A DNA stretch of 42,265 nt, from positions 1 through 42,265 of the forward strand of contig NZ_WNKU01000027.1 in the NCBI RefSeq assembly GCF_009720735.1. Direction: 5' to 3'. Positions 26,202-33,494 of the stretch are shown here, piece by piece (position 1 is the first letter of the stretch; the number at the start of each line of letters is the position of its first letter). A model generated the notes under the pieces. That model was not told the origin of the DNA. It made no database searches and saw only the letters and a list, made by a program, of their open reading frames with translations. The DNA comes from Heliobacterium mobile (GTDB taxonomy: Bacteria; Bacillota; Desulfitobacteriia; Heliobacteriales; Heliobacteriaceae). The translations under genes and the position numbers were made by a program.

Positions 26202-26805
26202 ATGAAGAAGGCATTAGAAATAAAGTTAAAACGCAGTAGATTTTGAACCACTAAACTTGATTCATGATAATTATTTTGTAGCTGAAGCGATTATGATGCT
26301 TCGCGAGTTTGAAGAGAAATTACGGCAGCGTAAGGGTAAGCCCTTCTATATTCCGAAGCAAGAAGAGCTTTTAAAATACAAAGAAGAATCATACTTTGAA
26401 GTTACGAAAGAGTATGAGGCTTTACGAAGTTATCTAACCCTAAACATCTTTGAGGGTGATGAGGCTAAAGCAGAAAAACTGTGTGAAGAAGTCCAAGGCA
26501 TATGTGAAAATTGTTTTTCAATGGAACTCATTTTTGACGTGTTTAATCGTGAAGATGTGATCTTTAAGAATGAAGACCAAGTAAATGAAGTGCTGCAACG
26601 AGTCATGGCTTTGGCAAACAACACAAGGATTTGGGAAAACAATGGACATACGCCGAGCGAGATATTTAACATGATGGAAAGGCCTAATTTACGGCCTCTT
26701 CCTAAGAGCGGGAAATTCAACAAAATCGGCAGAAACGATCCATGTCCTTGCGGCAGTGGCAAGAAATATAAAAAGTGTTGTGGCAATTTGTACTCGCCGG
26801 AATGA
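26202..26805 (+). CDS. SEC-C motif protein with frameshifted or lost 5' end
   Basis: The intact part (from TTG 26257, 182 residues) is a helical protein ending in a SEC-C zinc motif, [16 protein letters not shown], at about 161-176. This motif, first seen in SecA, binds zinc and mediates protein contacts. No ribosome site precedes TTG 26257. Upstream, ATG 26202 opens a frame ([14 protein letters not shown]) that ends at TGA 26244; removing one T from the run 26241-26244 would join it to the SEC-C frame as [13 protein letters not shown]. So the gene probably has a one-base frameshift, or it is a 3' part whose front was lost. The family as I remember it has about 100 more residues in front, and a frame resembling that part lies at 32547-32675. 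A terminator follows 35 bp after the stop. Confidence 0.65.
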
Positions 26806-26839
26806 AGTCTACCGCTATAAGATCATCAACGAGAACAAG

Positions 26840-26881
26840 AAAAGGCCCTGTGAGAAAGAAGGAGGTCTCACAGGGCCTTTT
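26840..26881 (+). terminator. Strong bidirectional terminator after the SEC-C gene
   Basis: AAAAGGCCCTGTGAGA and TCTCACAGGGCCTTTT form a perfect 16-bp stem around a 10-base loop. Confidence 0.9.
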
Positions 26882-26964
26882 GCTGCAGTTAAACTAAGCA
26901 AGGCATCCCCCATATGGCGATAGCTTTTTCTTTTTCCACGGTGGCGATGGAGACATGAATCTAT

Positions 26965-27101
26965 TGTCTGGGAGAGAATCTTGGGTGGTCCGGAGAGAAC
27001 ATTGAACATCTGAGGAGAACTCGAACAATTGAAGAGAACTTTGAACAGCCACAGAGAACCTAATATAGCTTGAAGAGAAGCGAATTCAGATTCAAGAGAA
27101 C
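26965..27101. repeat. Helically phased GAGAAC repeat array
   Basis: Seven copies of GAGAAC (the first GAGAAT, the sixth GAGAAG) start at 26974, 26995, 27015, 27034, 27054, 27075 and 27096. Spacing is 21, 20, 19, 20, 21 and 21 bp, about two turns of DNA, so all copies face the same side. Partial similarity extends beyond the hexamer: several copies are followed by TTGAAC- or TCGAAC-like bases. The array begins near TGTCTGGG at 26965. Such arrays are binding sites for oligomerising proteins: transposase sites at IS21- or Tn7-type ends, plasmid iterons, or multi-site operators. No matching inverted array was found in this window. Confidence 0.75.
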
Positions 27102-27123
27102 CACAATCATATCCGACTCGTCA

Positions 27124-27279
27124 CTATAGACTTTGCTCAGCGATTTGAAAGTATTGGTTAGGATCATTTTTTGAAGAAGCGATTAGAGTTACAAGTCCCT
27201 TCTTCTCAAGGTTACTTAAGATTCTTAGCGTGAGTTCCCCTCTGGTGAAGGCGCCTTGTGGCAGGAATATTCGACGCAT
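27124..27279 (-). CDS. Small winged-helix-like protein or remnant
   Basis: A 51-codon frame starts at ATG 27277-27279 and reads FTRGELTLRILSNLEKKGLV, then a wing-like IASSKNDPNQYFQIAEQSL to its stop. This is how the recognition helix and wing of MarR/ArsR-like regulators look. No ribosome site is visible before the ATG, so it may be only the tail of a longer regulator. It lies between the phased repeat array and the DUF262 gene, and is divergent from the latter. Confidence 0.4.
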   Translation of the reverse strand: MRRIFLPQGAFTRGELTLRILSNLEKKGLVTLIASSKNDPNQYFQIAEQSL

Positions 27280-27322
27280 CGTAGAAGGGAGTTATTCAAG
27301 TAGAAGAAAGGAGAACCGTACC

Positions 27323-29062
27323 ATGTCCGGAAAAGGAGAAATCAAAAGCGAAAAAATCCTGATCAAAGATATTTTTTCTCATATGTGGTTTCGCATCCCT
27401 GAGTACCAACGCCCCTATGTGTGGGGAGCCGATGAAGTGGTCGAACTCCTCGATGATCTCACCTATGCCATGATGGAAAAGCCCGATTCGGAGTACTTTC
27501 TGGGCTCCTTTGTCTTCCAGGCCAAAGCGGCCAACCCGGCGATGGGACAAGCATTTGATGAGAATGACTTGTTGGATGGACAGCAGCGGATGACAACGTT
27601 GCTGCTGCTTTTTGCCGTCATCCGCGACCTGGCCGATGATCCCGATGCCAAGGATGATTGCCAGAAGTGTATCTACCAGAAATCGAGCAAGTACAAGAAT
27701 ATCCCTGAGCGGACACGTTTGGTCTATGCCATACGGGATTCGGCGCAAGCCTTCATTGAGAACTACATTAAGACCACAGGCGGTACAGCAAAAGAGGCTG
27801 ACTTGACGAAGTGCGGCGAGAAAGATGAAGATCTGTCGGCGCAGAATATGGCCAAAGCGGTCCTGCGCTTGCGCAAGTTTTTTCAGGAAAACCCGGCCCA
27901 CAAGCCGGAAGAATTGCTGCAATTTCTGTTGAACAGGGTGCTCTTGATCTATGTTTCCACGGAAGATCTCGATGACGCTTTCCGGTTGTTCACCATTCTC
28001 AATGATCGCGGCATTCCGCTTCGCAACAGCGATATCCTGAAGAGCCTGAACCTGGGGGCCTTAACCACATCGGCCGAGAAAGCCAAGTATGCCCGCCTGT
28101 GGGAAGAGGCGGAAGGGGAACTGGGTGAGGATTTTGATCGCTTTTTGAATCACGTTCGCACCGTTTTGGTGAAAGAGAAAGCCCGTCTGAACCTGCTTCA
28201 AGAATATGAGGATAAAATCTATGACCCGAAAGAAAGGGATAAGGCGACAGGACAGAGAAAGCCGGTGCTGCTTCGCAAAGGTCGCGAAACATTTGAACTG
28301 ATCGAACGGTATCTGTCGCACTACCGGACGCTTTTGGGCGGACAGAACTATGACGAAACGGGACAGAGCTTCGCCTTTGACAACCTCGTGAAGGTAATGC
28401 AGACCGGCTTGCCGGCGACAGATTGGATGCCGCCATTGCTGCGTTATTATAACAAGTTTGGCTACAGTAACTTGCTGGTCTTTTTACAAAAATTAGATAA
28501 CAAGTTCTCAGCCGATTGGATCGGTCAATATGCGCCAACTGATCGGATCGAAGCGATGAACCGTGTTCTGAAGGTCATCGATGATGCCGCTTCTGAACAA
28601 GACGTGTTCAATTCCGGTTGCTTTGACATTGATCGTGACGCCTTTGTCCGGGTGCTCGACGGTCCTGTATATGGACGGCGATTCGCCAAGTATATCTTGT
28701 TGAAACTCGATTATCTCTATCAGAATCATGACCAGCGCATGCATTTTGAGACCCTGTCTGTTGAACATGTGCTGCCGCAGAATCCCGACGGAGCGAGTCA
28801 ATGGGTGAAAGACTTTACCCCGAGTGAACGCGAAGAGTGGGTGAATAGGCTGGGCAATTTGGTGCTCATCACGCGGCGGAAAAACACCTCGCAGGGGCGA
28901 ATGGATTACCTGGATAAGAAGAAGCGTTATTTTGACAAGTGTATTGATACCTGTCCCAACTCCCTGCGGGTATTGCGGACTTATGACCGCTGGACACCGG
29001 CAGAGCTTCTGCAGAATCATCGTGTTGTGCTGAATGCAGTGCTTAAACACTACGGTGTTTAG
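27323..29062 (+). CDS. GmrSD-like DUF262/DUF1524 restriction protein
   Basis: The 579-residue protein (ATG 27323, with AAAGGAG 9 bases upstream) combines DUF262 and DUF1524. The DUF262 part shows IPEYQRPYVW at 25-34 and the ParB-like DGQQR at 85-89, used for NTP binding and hydrolysis. The C-terminal DUF1524 part is an HNH-type nuclease with EHVLPQ at 481-486 and RLGNLVLITRRKNTS following. Fused GmrS/GmrD proteins cut DNA with modified bases (type IV restriction), and SspE-like relatives act with phosphorothioate systems. All key residues are present, so it should be active. No dnd or ssp genes are in the window, so the target is more likely a modified phage base, which is inference. A frame extends upstream to 27230 but lacks a ribosome site there. 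Confidence 0.9.
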   Translation: MSGKGEIKSEKILIKDIFSHMWFRIPEYQRPYVWGADEVVELLDDLTYAMMEKPDSEYFLGSFVFQAKAANPAMGQAFDENDLLDGQQRMTTLLLLFAVIRDLADDPDAKDDCQKCIYQKSSKYKNIPERTRLVYAIRDSAQAFIENYIKTTGGTAKEADLTKCGEKDEDLSAQNMAKAVLRLRKFFQENPAHKPEELLQFLLNRVLLIYVSTEDLDDAFRLFTILNDRGIPLRNSDILKSLNLGALTTSAEKAKYARLWEEAEGELGEDFDRFLNHVRTVLVKEKARLNLLQEYEDKIYDPKERDKATGQRKPVLLRKGRETFELIERYLSHYRTLLGGQNYDETGQSFAFDNLVKVMQTGLPATDWMPPLLRYYNKFGYSNLLVFLQKLDNKFSADWIGQYAPTDRIEAMNRVLKVIDDAASEQDVFNSGCFDIDRDAFVRVLDGPVYGRRFAKYILLKLDYLYQNHDQRMHFETLSVEHVLPQNPDGASQWVKDFTPSEREEWVNRLGNLVLITRRKNTSQGRMDYLDKKKRYFDKCIDTCPNSLRVLRTYDRWTPAELLQNHRVVLNAVLKHYGV

Positions 29063-29078
29063 AAAAAGGAGAAAAGAT

Positions 29079-29564
29079 TTGAGCTTATTTAGATTCATCG
29101 CTTCAGACAAACCCTTGCCGGAAGTCGATCAAAGTGGTTTTACGAAACTGAAGGTGAGGGATTTAAAGAGGATGATCCAAGAGAAAATAATCCCGATGCC
29201 GAAATCACCACTACCTCTGGATAAACTTGATGACGATTCGGAAGTGTTATATGCAGCGAGTGAATCCGACATTGGCGGGTTAAAGATTTCAATCTGCAAG
29301 AATCCACCTACCGGATTGGAGCGTTATATAACCAAGGAATACATCTACTGGATGGAAGGAAGATTAGATTCCAAGTGCATCAATCAGCTAAAGATGTATT
29401 TGAAGACAAATTTGCAAAAAGAGAATAAGGTTGAGCTTTGGTCGATCCTTTTCGGTGACGAATTCGTAACTAACGTGAGCCAAAAAACCCCACTCATGGA
29501 ACTCACTGATGCCGATCTGGTGTGGCTACGAGATCATGAGTGCTGCTGCTTAACAGTAGAATGA
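29079..29564 (+). CDS. Conserved hypothetical protein, downstream partner of the GmrSD-like gene
   Basis: A TTG at 29079 with AAAAAGGAG 7 bases upstream opens a 161-residue frame that starts MSLFRFIASDKPLPEVDQSG. This start is shared by a family of uncharacterised Bacillota proteins. No enzyme motif, membrane segment or zinc site is visible; the middle has YITKEYIYWMEGR and the end is acidic with a CCC cluster. It lies 16 bp behind the DUF262/DUF1524 gene and before a strong terminator, so the two are one transcript. A partner or regulator role is inferred from that alone. A decayed piece of a second copy lies at 32684-32740. Confidence 0.75.
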   Translation: MSLFRFIASDKPLPEVDQSGFTKLKVRDLKRMIQEKIIPMPKSPLPLDKLDDDSEVLYAASESDIGGLKISICKNPPTGLERYITKEYIYWMEGRLDSKCINQLKMYLKTNLQKENKVELWSILFGDEFVTNVSQKTPLMELTDADLVWLRDHECCCLTVE

Positions 29565-29596
29565 AAAATGTTAAGCGCTTAATAAGTCTACTTAGA

Positions 29597-29637
29597 AAAG
29601 ACTACCTCGAATTATGCGATGTAGTCTTTATTTTTTA
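29597..29637. terminator. Bidirectional terminator
   Basis: AAAGACTAC-TCG and CGA-GTAGTCTTT pair around 7 bases with one bulge each side, followed on the plus strand by ATTTTTTAT. It lies 33 bp after the preceding gene. Confidence 0.85.
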
Positions 29638-29791
29638 TATACATGCAACCGTTCTTAGCTTTATACGTACCTTTTGAAAGTGTGTGTAAGAACTCTACTT
29701 TTGCAGGTGCACTCTTCGCCGCGGCGAAACTAGGTGATGAATCTTGAAAAATGATATCAAAATCAACGTGGGAGGGATTTAGATGGGACAT
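29612..29791 (-). CDS. Small open frame, uncharacterised
   Basis: A 59-codon minus-strand frame from ATG 29791 ends at TAA 29612-29614, inside the terminator stem. It reads DFDIIFQDSSPSFAAAKS, then VEFLHTLSKGTYKAKNGCMY. The composition is protein-like, but no ribosome site precedes the ATG and the family is not recognised. It may be the tail of a lost gene. Confidence 0.3.
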   Translation of the reverse strand: MSHLNPSHVDFDIIFQDSSPSFAAAKSAPAKVEFLHTLSKGTYKAKNGCMYIKNKDYIA

Positions 29792-29969
29792 CGCACGGAG
29801 GGAATACTTGCAATTAATTGTACAACATCAAAAAAATATAAATTTTGCAGAAAAATCGAGAAAAAAACTTGAACAAGAGCTGATTGAGGCACGACGTGCC
29901 AGCCAAAAGGCAAACGAAGAGCCTTGCATAAAGCGCGAAGATGGGACTAACGAACGATACGCTGGCTAA
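29751..29969 (+). CDS. Small charged helical open frame, uncertain
   Basis: The 72-codon frame is rich in Lys, Glu and Arg (NFAEKSRKKLEQELIEARRA) and would form one long helix. Only a weak GGTGA lies upstream. It overlaps the start of the minus-strand frame 29612-29791, so at most one of the two is likely real. Family not recognised. Confidence 0.3.
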   Translation: MISKSTWEGFRWDIARREYLQLIVQHQKNINFAEKSRKKLEQELIEARRASQKANEEPCIKREDGTNERYAG

Positions 29970-30313
29970 ACTCTGAACAGGGTAAAAGAAAGAACGTAGA
30001 CGATGCGAGCCCGACCTATGTCCTGGCACCTTACAGCCGTATTGACTTCAATGTATATAGTTGAAAATCAGTGGATGAAACAGATAGTATTAAGATGGCT
30101 GCGGCATATCAATGGAAGAGCACCCAACTCTTATATGAGTATTGGTGCTTTGTGAAAACGGTGGACGCACTTCAAGAGATCGGGTTTCGCCCCGAAACGG
30201 GTTGGGTCTTTTCAAACAAATCGAATTTCGGGGATCCCCTATTCATTCCCCAACTTGAACCGGGAACAAAGGTTGTTTTTACAGGCGATGGGAACACCAG
30301 ATCTCCCTGGTGA
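29951..30313 (+). pseudogene. DUF2357/McrC-like restriction protein, broken fragment
   Basis: One frame runs through 29951-30313 with an internal TGA at about 30062-30064. After it, YQWKSTQLLYEYWCFVKTVD, FRPETGWVF and LFIPQLEPGTKVV match the C-terminal core of DUF2357 proteins, nuclease-like partners of McrB-type ATPases. Before it, PTYVLAPYSRIDFNVYS reads like part of the same or the preceding gene. The frame is lost soon after GTKVV, and a further short protein-like frame (GTPDLPGETGTGRVIRSL) ends in the next terminator. So a McrBC-like restriction unit once stood here. Confidence 0.55.
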
Positions 30314-30411
30314 AACTGGCACCGGGCGAGTCATACGATCACTATCGAAATTTACTGGAGCAGCTGTTGAAAAATTAGTTGGACAAGTACAGGGATTTTC
30401 AAACGATGCAG

Positions 30412-30454
30412 AAAAGCCGTCTCCTGCTAAATGCAAGCAGGAGACGGCTTTTTT
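30412..30454. terminator. Bidirectional terminator before the chemoreceptor gene end
   Basis: AAAAGCCGTCTCCTGC and GCAGGAGACGGCTTTT form a perfect 16-bp stem around 9 bases, with T-runs on both strands. It serves the minus-strand chemoreceptor gene, whose stop is 57 bp away. Confidence 0.9.
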
Positions 30455-30511
30455 CATCGATCTGGGCAGCATAGGGCCACAAGTTTGAGGTCAGGATGTT
30501 TTCGAGTGCGA

Positions 30512-32299
30512 TTAGAATTTGAAGCCAGTCACTAGATCATTCAGGCTATCCAAATAAGTGATGGTATCGTTAGACATTTTTCTTATTGTATTTACGTTGT
30601 TCAATATGTCTGAGGTCTGAGTTGCCACTTGGGATATCCCGTCGGCGCTTTCCCCGGTGCTCACAGTGATTTGATTCATCGCTCGCGTAATATGGGTCAT
30701 CGTCTGGGTGATCTGTTCGCAAGTCGACTGAAACTCTTGCATAAATGCTTCTAAATGTTTCGCATCAGCGTCATATTGGTCACCGATGGTAAGGAGTTTT
30801 CCATAACTGCTTATAATTTCATGATCCATAAATTCGATCGCTTTCCCCGATGTTTCGGCTAGATTCGTTACGGAGGAAAGAGCTACATTTACAATCTGTT
30901 GGATATTTGTTACTGTCTTCGCGGATTCTTCGGCAAGTTTACGGATCTCTCCCGCAACGACAGCAAAGCCTTGGCCCACTTCGCCTGCTCGTGCTGCTTC
31001 AATCGCCGCGTTTAAAGCTAAAAGGTTTGTTTGTTCAGTAATTCGAAGAATCGTATTGGCTAAATCGTTTATTTTCTCAACTTGTTGAGATTCTTTCATT
31101 GCAGATGTTAATTGGGATTTGATGTTGAAGAAGACCTCTTTTGCCTGTTCGTTCGAAGCATGGGCTTCATCCTTAAGAATTGCTGCCCTTTGTTCTATGT
31201 GTTGAGTGATCTCAACCCCGTGAGATGCTCTTTGATTCATCTTTTGGGTGCGGTCATAAATCTCTTCAATCGTCGAGTTAATCTCTTGTGTAGCGGCAGC
31301 CGATTCTTCCATCGCCGCGTTAATTTGTTGTGTGATGGTCGATGTCGTAAAGGAACTACGGTTTAGCTGTTCGCAAGACAGGTTTACTTCTTTAACGTTT
31401 CCTGTAATCTGTGCGGAAGAATCGATCACCTGTTGAACAAAATAGTGAACTTGTCCAGTCATATCATTTACCGCCGCAGCTAGATCGCCAATTTCATCCT
31501 GACTTTGTACGTTCGCTTTTCGAATCGTGATTTTTCCGAGATCGTCCCGCTCGATACTTTCCATCATGATGCTGAGGGAATCGGTGATTTTACGACTCAA
31601 AAACAGACCGACAGCACCTGAAATCAACAGGGAGATGCAAGAAAAGAACATCAGAACAGTGATTTGCCTTTTAGTCGCATCCCATGATTCTTGCTTCGCT
31701 TGGTCAACGATCAAATCAATATCATCGACATAGTTACCAGTACTAATCACCCAACCCCATTCGGTAAAGAGCTTAGAGTAAGCCCGTTTTGGGGTAAGTT
31801 TGCCGGTACCCACATCTTCAGGTTTCTCCCAGAGATATTCTGAAAAACCATTATTTTTACCCTGGGCAGCTTTGATAACTTCCTGGATCACAAAGACGCC
31901 CTTAGGGTCTTTACTGTCTTTCCGATTCGATCCTTCTTGTTTGGTTAACATAGGGTGAGCAATTAAGGTGTAATCAAGGGCATCTATCCAAAAATAACCG
32001 TCTTTCTTTTCACCGTAACGGAGGGATTTGATGGTGTCGTAGGCGAGTTTCTTTGCTTGAACTTCGGATAATTCCCCGCTGATTTGTTTGTTATATGCGT
32101 AGACGAAGAGTCCATACGCCTGATCGACTTGGTTTTTAATCAGATTATCATACTGGATAAATAGTTGTTTCTTTTGGTTCATTAAATCTTCTTGAGATTT
32201 TTGATAAGCATTCCAAACAGATGAACCGCCAATAAATAGGGTTAATAAAAACGTAGTTACCATAATCGCTGCCATGATTTTATGCTTTATCTTTCTCAA
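30512..32299 (-). CDS. Methyl-accepting chemotaxis protein with single Cache domain
   Basis: The receptor has about 595 residues from TTG 32297-32299, chosen because AAGGAGGT lies 7 bases upstream; the longer frame to 32329 would place that site inside the gene. A membrane helix at about 9-29 is followed by an extracellular sCache_2 domain with YFWID at 102-106 and TLIAHP, the usual small-molecule pocket region, then a second membrane helix at about 213-234, a HAMP domain and the cytoplasmic signalling hairpin with LLALNAAIEAARAGE near 420-435. It would pass ligand binding to CheA/CheW. No che genes are nearby. It is the one gene here with no defence link and probably belongs to the host background. 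Confidence 0.95.
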   Translation of the reverse strand: MRKIKHKIMAAIMVTTFLLTLFIGGSSVWNAYQKSQEDLMNQKKQLFIQYDNLIKNQVDQAYGLFVYAYNKQISGELSEVQAKKLAYDTIKSLRYGEKKDGYFWIDALDYTLIAHPMLTKQEGSNRKDSKDPKGVFVIQEVIKAAQGKNNGFSEYLWEKPEDVGTGKLTPKRAYSKLFTEWGWVISTGNYVDDIDLIVDQAKQESWDATKRQITVLMFFSCISLLISGAVGLFLSRKITDSLSIMMESIERDDLGKITIRKANVQSQDEIGDLAAAVNDMTGQVHYFVQQVIDSSAQITGNVKEVNLSCEQLNRSSFTTSTITQQINAAMEESAAATQEINSTIEEIYDRTQKMNQRASHGVEITQHIEQRAAILKDEAHASNEQAKEVFFNIKSQLTSAMKESQQVEKINDLANTILRITEQTNLLALNAAIEAARAGEVGQGFAVVAGEIRKLAEESAKTVTNIQQIVNVALSSVTNLAETSGKAIEFMDHEIISSYGKLLTIGDQYDADAKHLEAFMQEFQSTCEQITQTMTHITRAMNQITVSTGESADGISQVATQTSDILNNVNTIRKMSNDTITYLDSLNDLVTGFKF

Positions 32300-32439
32300 C
32301 TTTTGTACCTCCTTGCAAAAACAATACAATTAACTTAGCATAAATTCCTCAAAAGGTTAAAATATCCTCTATTCTTTCTATTGATTTCATAAGAAATTAA
32401 TATTTGTAATTTTACGAAATTTCAAAAATGATACCTACA

Positions 32440-32544
32440 TCATTGATGTCGATCATGTTCTTTCAGGATTTCCACGTTTTTGGCCAGTTCGCTGATGGCG
32501 CTGCTCAGCATCTCGAGCCGACCCTCCATGCGAATGAGCAGGTA
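32440..32544 (-). pseudogene. Truncated second yvrJ copy
   Basis: The minus-strand frame reads YLLIRMEGRLEMLSSAISEL and on to KEH before a changed end and TGA 32440-32442. It is nearly the same as the C-terminal half of YvrJ at 25097-25249, with the N-terminal half missing. It abuts directly the fragment at 32547. Confidence 0.8.
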
Positions 32545-32546
32545 CT

Positions 32547-32675
32547 TTATTGCTTGACTACGTAATTTCTCTCACGCATCTGTATGGTTTGGTCCATAAG
32601 AATAAAGTGATCGATATTTATAACCTGCAAAATGATGACAAGGTTGATATAGAGATGATCTTAGAGCTTATTTAG
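32547..32675 (+). pseudogene. N-terminal fragment of a SEC-C-family-like gene
   Basis: The frame reads LTHLYGLVHKNKVIDIYNLQ and ends EMILELI at TAG 32673-32675. The pattern HLYGxV...KVxxIYNxQN is what I recall from the front part of the protein family to which the gene at 26202-26805 belongs. That gene lacks this part. No start with ribosome site is visible. Family assignment is from memory of the pattern and is moderate. Confidence 0.45.
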
Positions 32676-32683
32676 CCCCGAAA

Positions 32684-32740
32684 AGGAATTTGACAACAAA
32701 TATGCAAAAGGAAGACAAGGTGGAGCTTTGGTCGATCGGC
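32684..32740 (+). pseudogene. Fragment of a second copy of the 29079-29564 gene
   Basis: The frame LTTNMQKEDKVELWSI corresponds to LKTNLQKENKVELWSI in the protein encoded at 29079-29564, and the DNA is similar over about 50 bases, with ATTTG(A)NACAAAT at the left and GAGCTTTGGTCGATC at the right. The similarity ends on both sides. Confidence 0.7.
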
Positions 32741-32829
32741 CTTCGTTTTTCTCACTATTTCGAACGTTGTCGAACTACCGTAGGCGTAACGTTAGGCGTC
32801 AAATCCAGTGCAGCCACAGTCGTAACGGC

Positions 32830-32871
32830 GAAAGAAACGTGCTAAACTGGGAAAGAAACGTGCTATACTGG
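32830..32871 (+). promoter_or_regulatory. 21-bp tandem repeat with extended -10 promoter
   Basis: GAAAGAAACGTGCTAAACTGG is followed at once by the same 21 bases with A changed to T, giving TGCTATACT (32861-32869), an extended -10 element. No -35 is clear at 16-18 bases. The start codon of the coiled-coil gene is about 40 bp further on. Confidence 0.5.
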
Positions 32872-32909
32872 ATGTACTTGAAAAGTAGCCCCCTGGGAGG
32901 GATTTAAGG

Positions 32910-33149
32910 GTGAACAATGAGGAGTTTCAACGCATTGTGCTCCAAGAATTGAAGGAGCTAAAAGAAGGCCAAAAGGAAATACATCGTCGCTTGGATCGCA
33001 TGGAGCGTAGCCAAGAAGACGATATCGTGGGGATGCTGAAAACCATCAGTCGTAAGATTGACGATCTTCAAGAGGATCAGCGATCCATGACTGCAATCAT
33101 AGGTGAGCATGAAGTTAAAATCCGTACTCTTTCCAGAAGGCCCGTTTAG
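32910..33149 (+). CDS. Small coiled-coil protein
   Basis: The 79-residue product starts with GTG at 32910 behind GGGAGGGATTTAAGG and reads NNEEFQRIVLQELKELKEGQ, then RRLDRMERSQEDDIVGMLK. It is almost wholly helical with heptads and should form a dimeric coiled coil. Similar short proteins of unknown role, often with extra repeats of the EGQ unit, are common in Clostridia. It has its own promoter candidate and terminator. No membrane part or DNA-binding motif is visible. Confidence 0.75.
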   Translation: MNNEEFQRIVLQELKELKEGQKEIHRRLDRMERSQEDDIVGMLKTISRKIDDLQEDQRSMTAIIGEHEVKIRTLSRRPV

Positions 33150-33193
33150 GAGAATAAAGTCGCATTGTGGACATACATTTCCCGGCAAACAAA

Positions 33194-33238
33194 CTGGACC
33201 ACTTCTTGTATCGGTACAGACAAGAAGGTCCAGTTTTT
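33194..33238 (+). terminator. Intrinsic terminator after the coiled-coil gene
   Basis: CTGGAC-CA-CTTCTTGT pairs with ACAAGAAG-GTCCAG (a 2-base bulge) and TTTTT follows. Confidence 0.85.
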
Positions 33239-33247
33239 CTTTATTTG

Positions 33248-33337
33248 CTCTCCGTTATAGCATTGCACCCCGGCGACGTGGTTACCATCCCTCCCGTGGT
33301 CAAGCACTGGCATGGCGCGGCGAGTGTCGGAAGGTAA
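33248..33337 (+). pseudogene. Cupin-domain C-terminal fragment
   Basis: The frame LHPGDVVTIPPVVKHWHGAA is the second cupin motif, with the metal-binding His residues of KHWHG. Only 29 codons remain before TAA 33335-33337, so it is a dead fragment. Confidence 0.55.
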
Positions 33338-33413
33338 AGCGATCCAAATGATTCTCGATGCGAAATATAAAAATCCGGTGACCGACGGTACCGTGAAACC
33401 GGCCCAATCGGAT

Positions 33414-33494
33414 TTCAAAAAGAGGGTTGTCCACTTCGAGCAACAGACTGAAATCGCCTTGAACGATGATCGGGTTTGATGGCTGATAGCTCAT
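33414..33494 (-). pseudogene. N-terminal fragment of an XPB-like DNA helicase
   Basis: From ATG 33492-33494 the minus-strand frame reads MSYQPSNPIIVQGDFSLLLE and then VDNPLFE. This is how bacterial XPB-type repair helicases begin. After 27 codons the match ends and the plus-strand DNA (DAKYKNPVTDGTVKPAQ in one frame) looks like another gene piece. AAGGAGC lies 13 bases before the ATG. Confidence 0.5.

Noticed and set aside
26965-27101. CRISPR array
   Set aside because: Only about six bases are conserved per unit, the period is 19-21 bp, and there are no cas genes.
27230-27322. Longer start for the DUF262/DUF1524 protein
   Set aside because: The extra codons are antisense to the winged-helix frame and have no ribosome site, while ATG 27323 has AAAGGAG in place.
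30255-30488. 77-codon plus-strand gene
   Set aside because: It runs through a perfect terminator and has no start signal; only its first half looks protein-like, so it is treated as debris.
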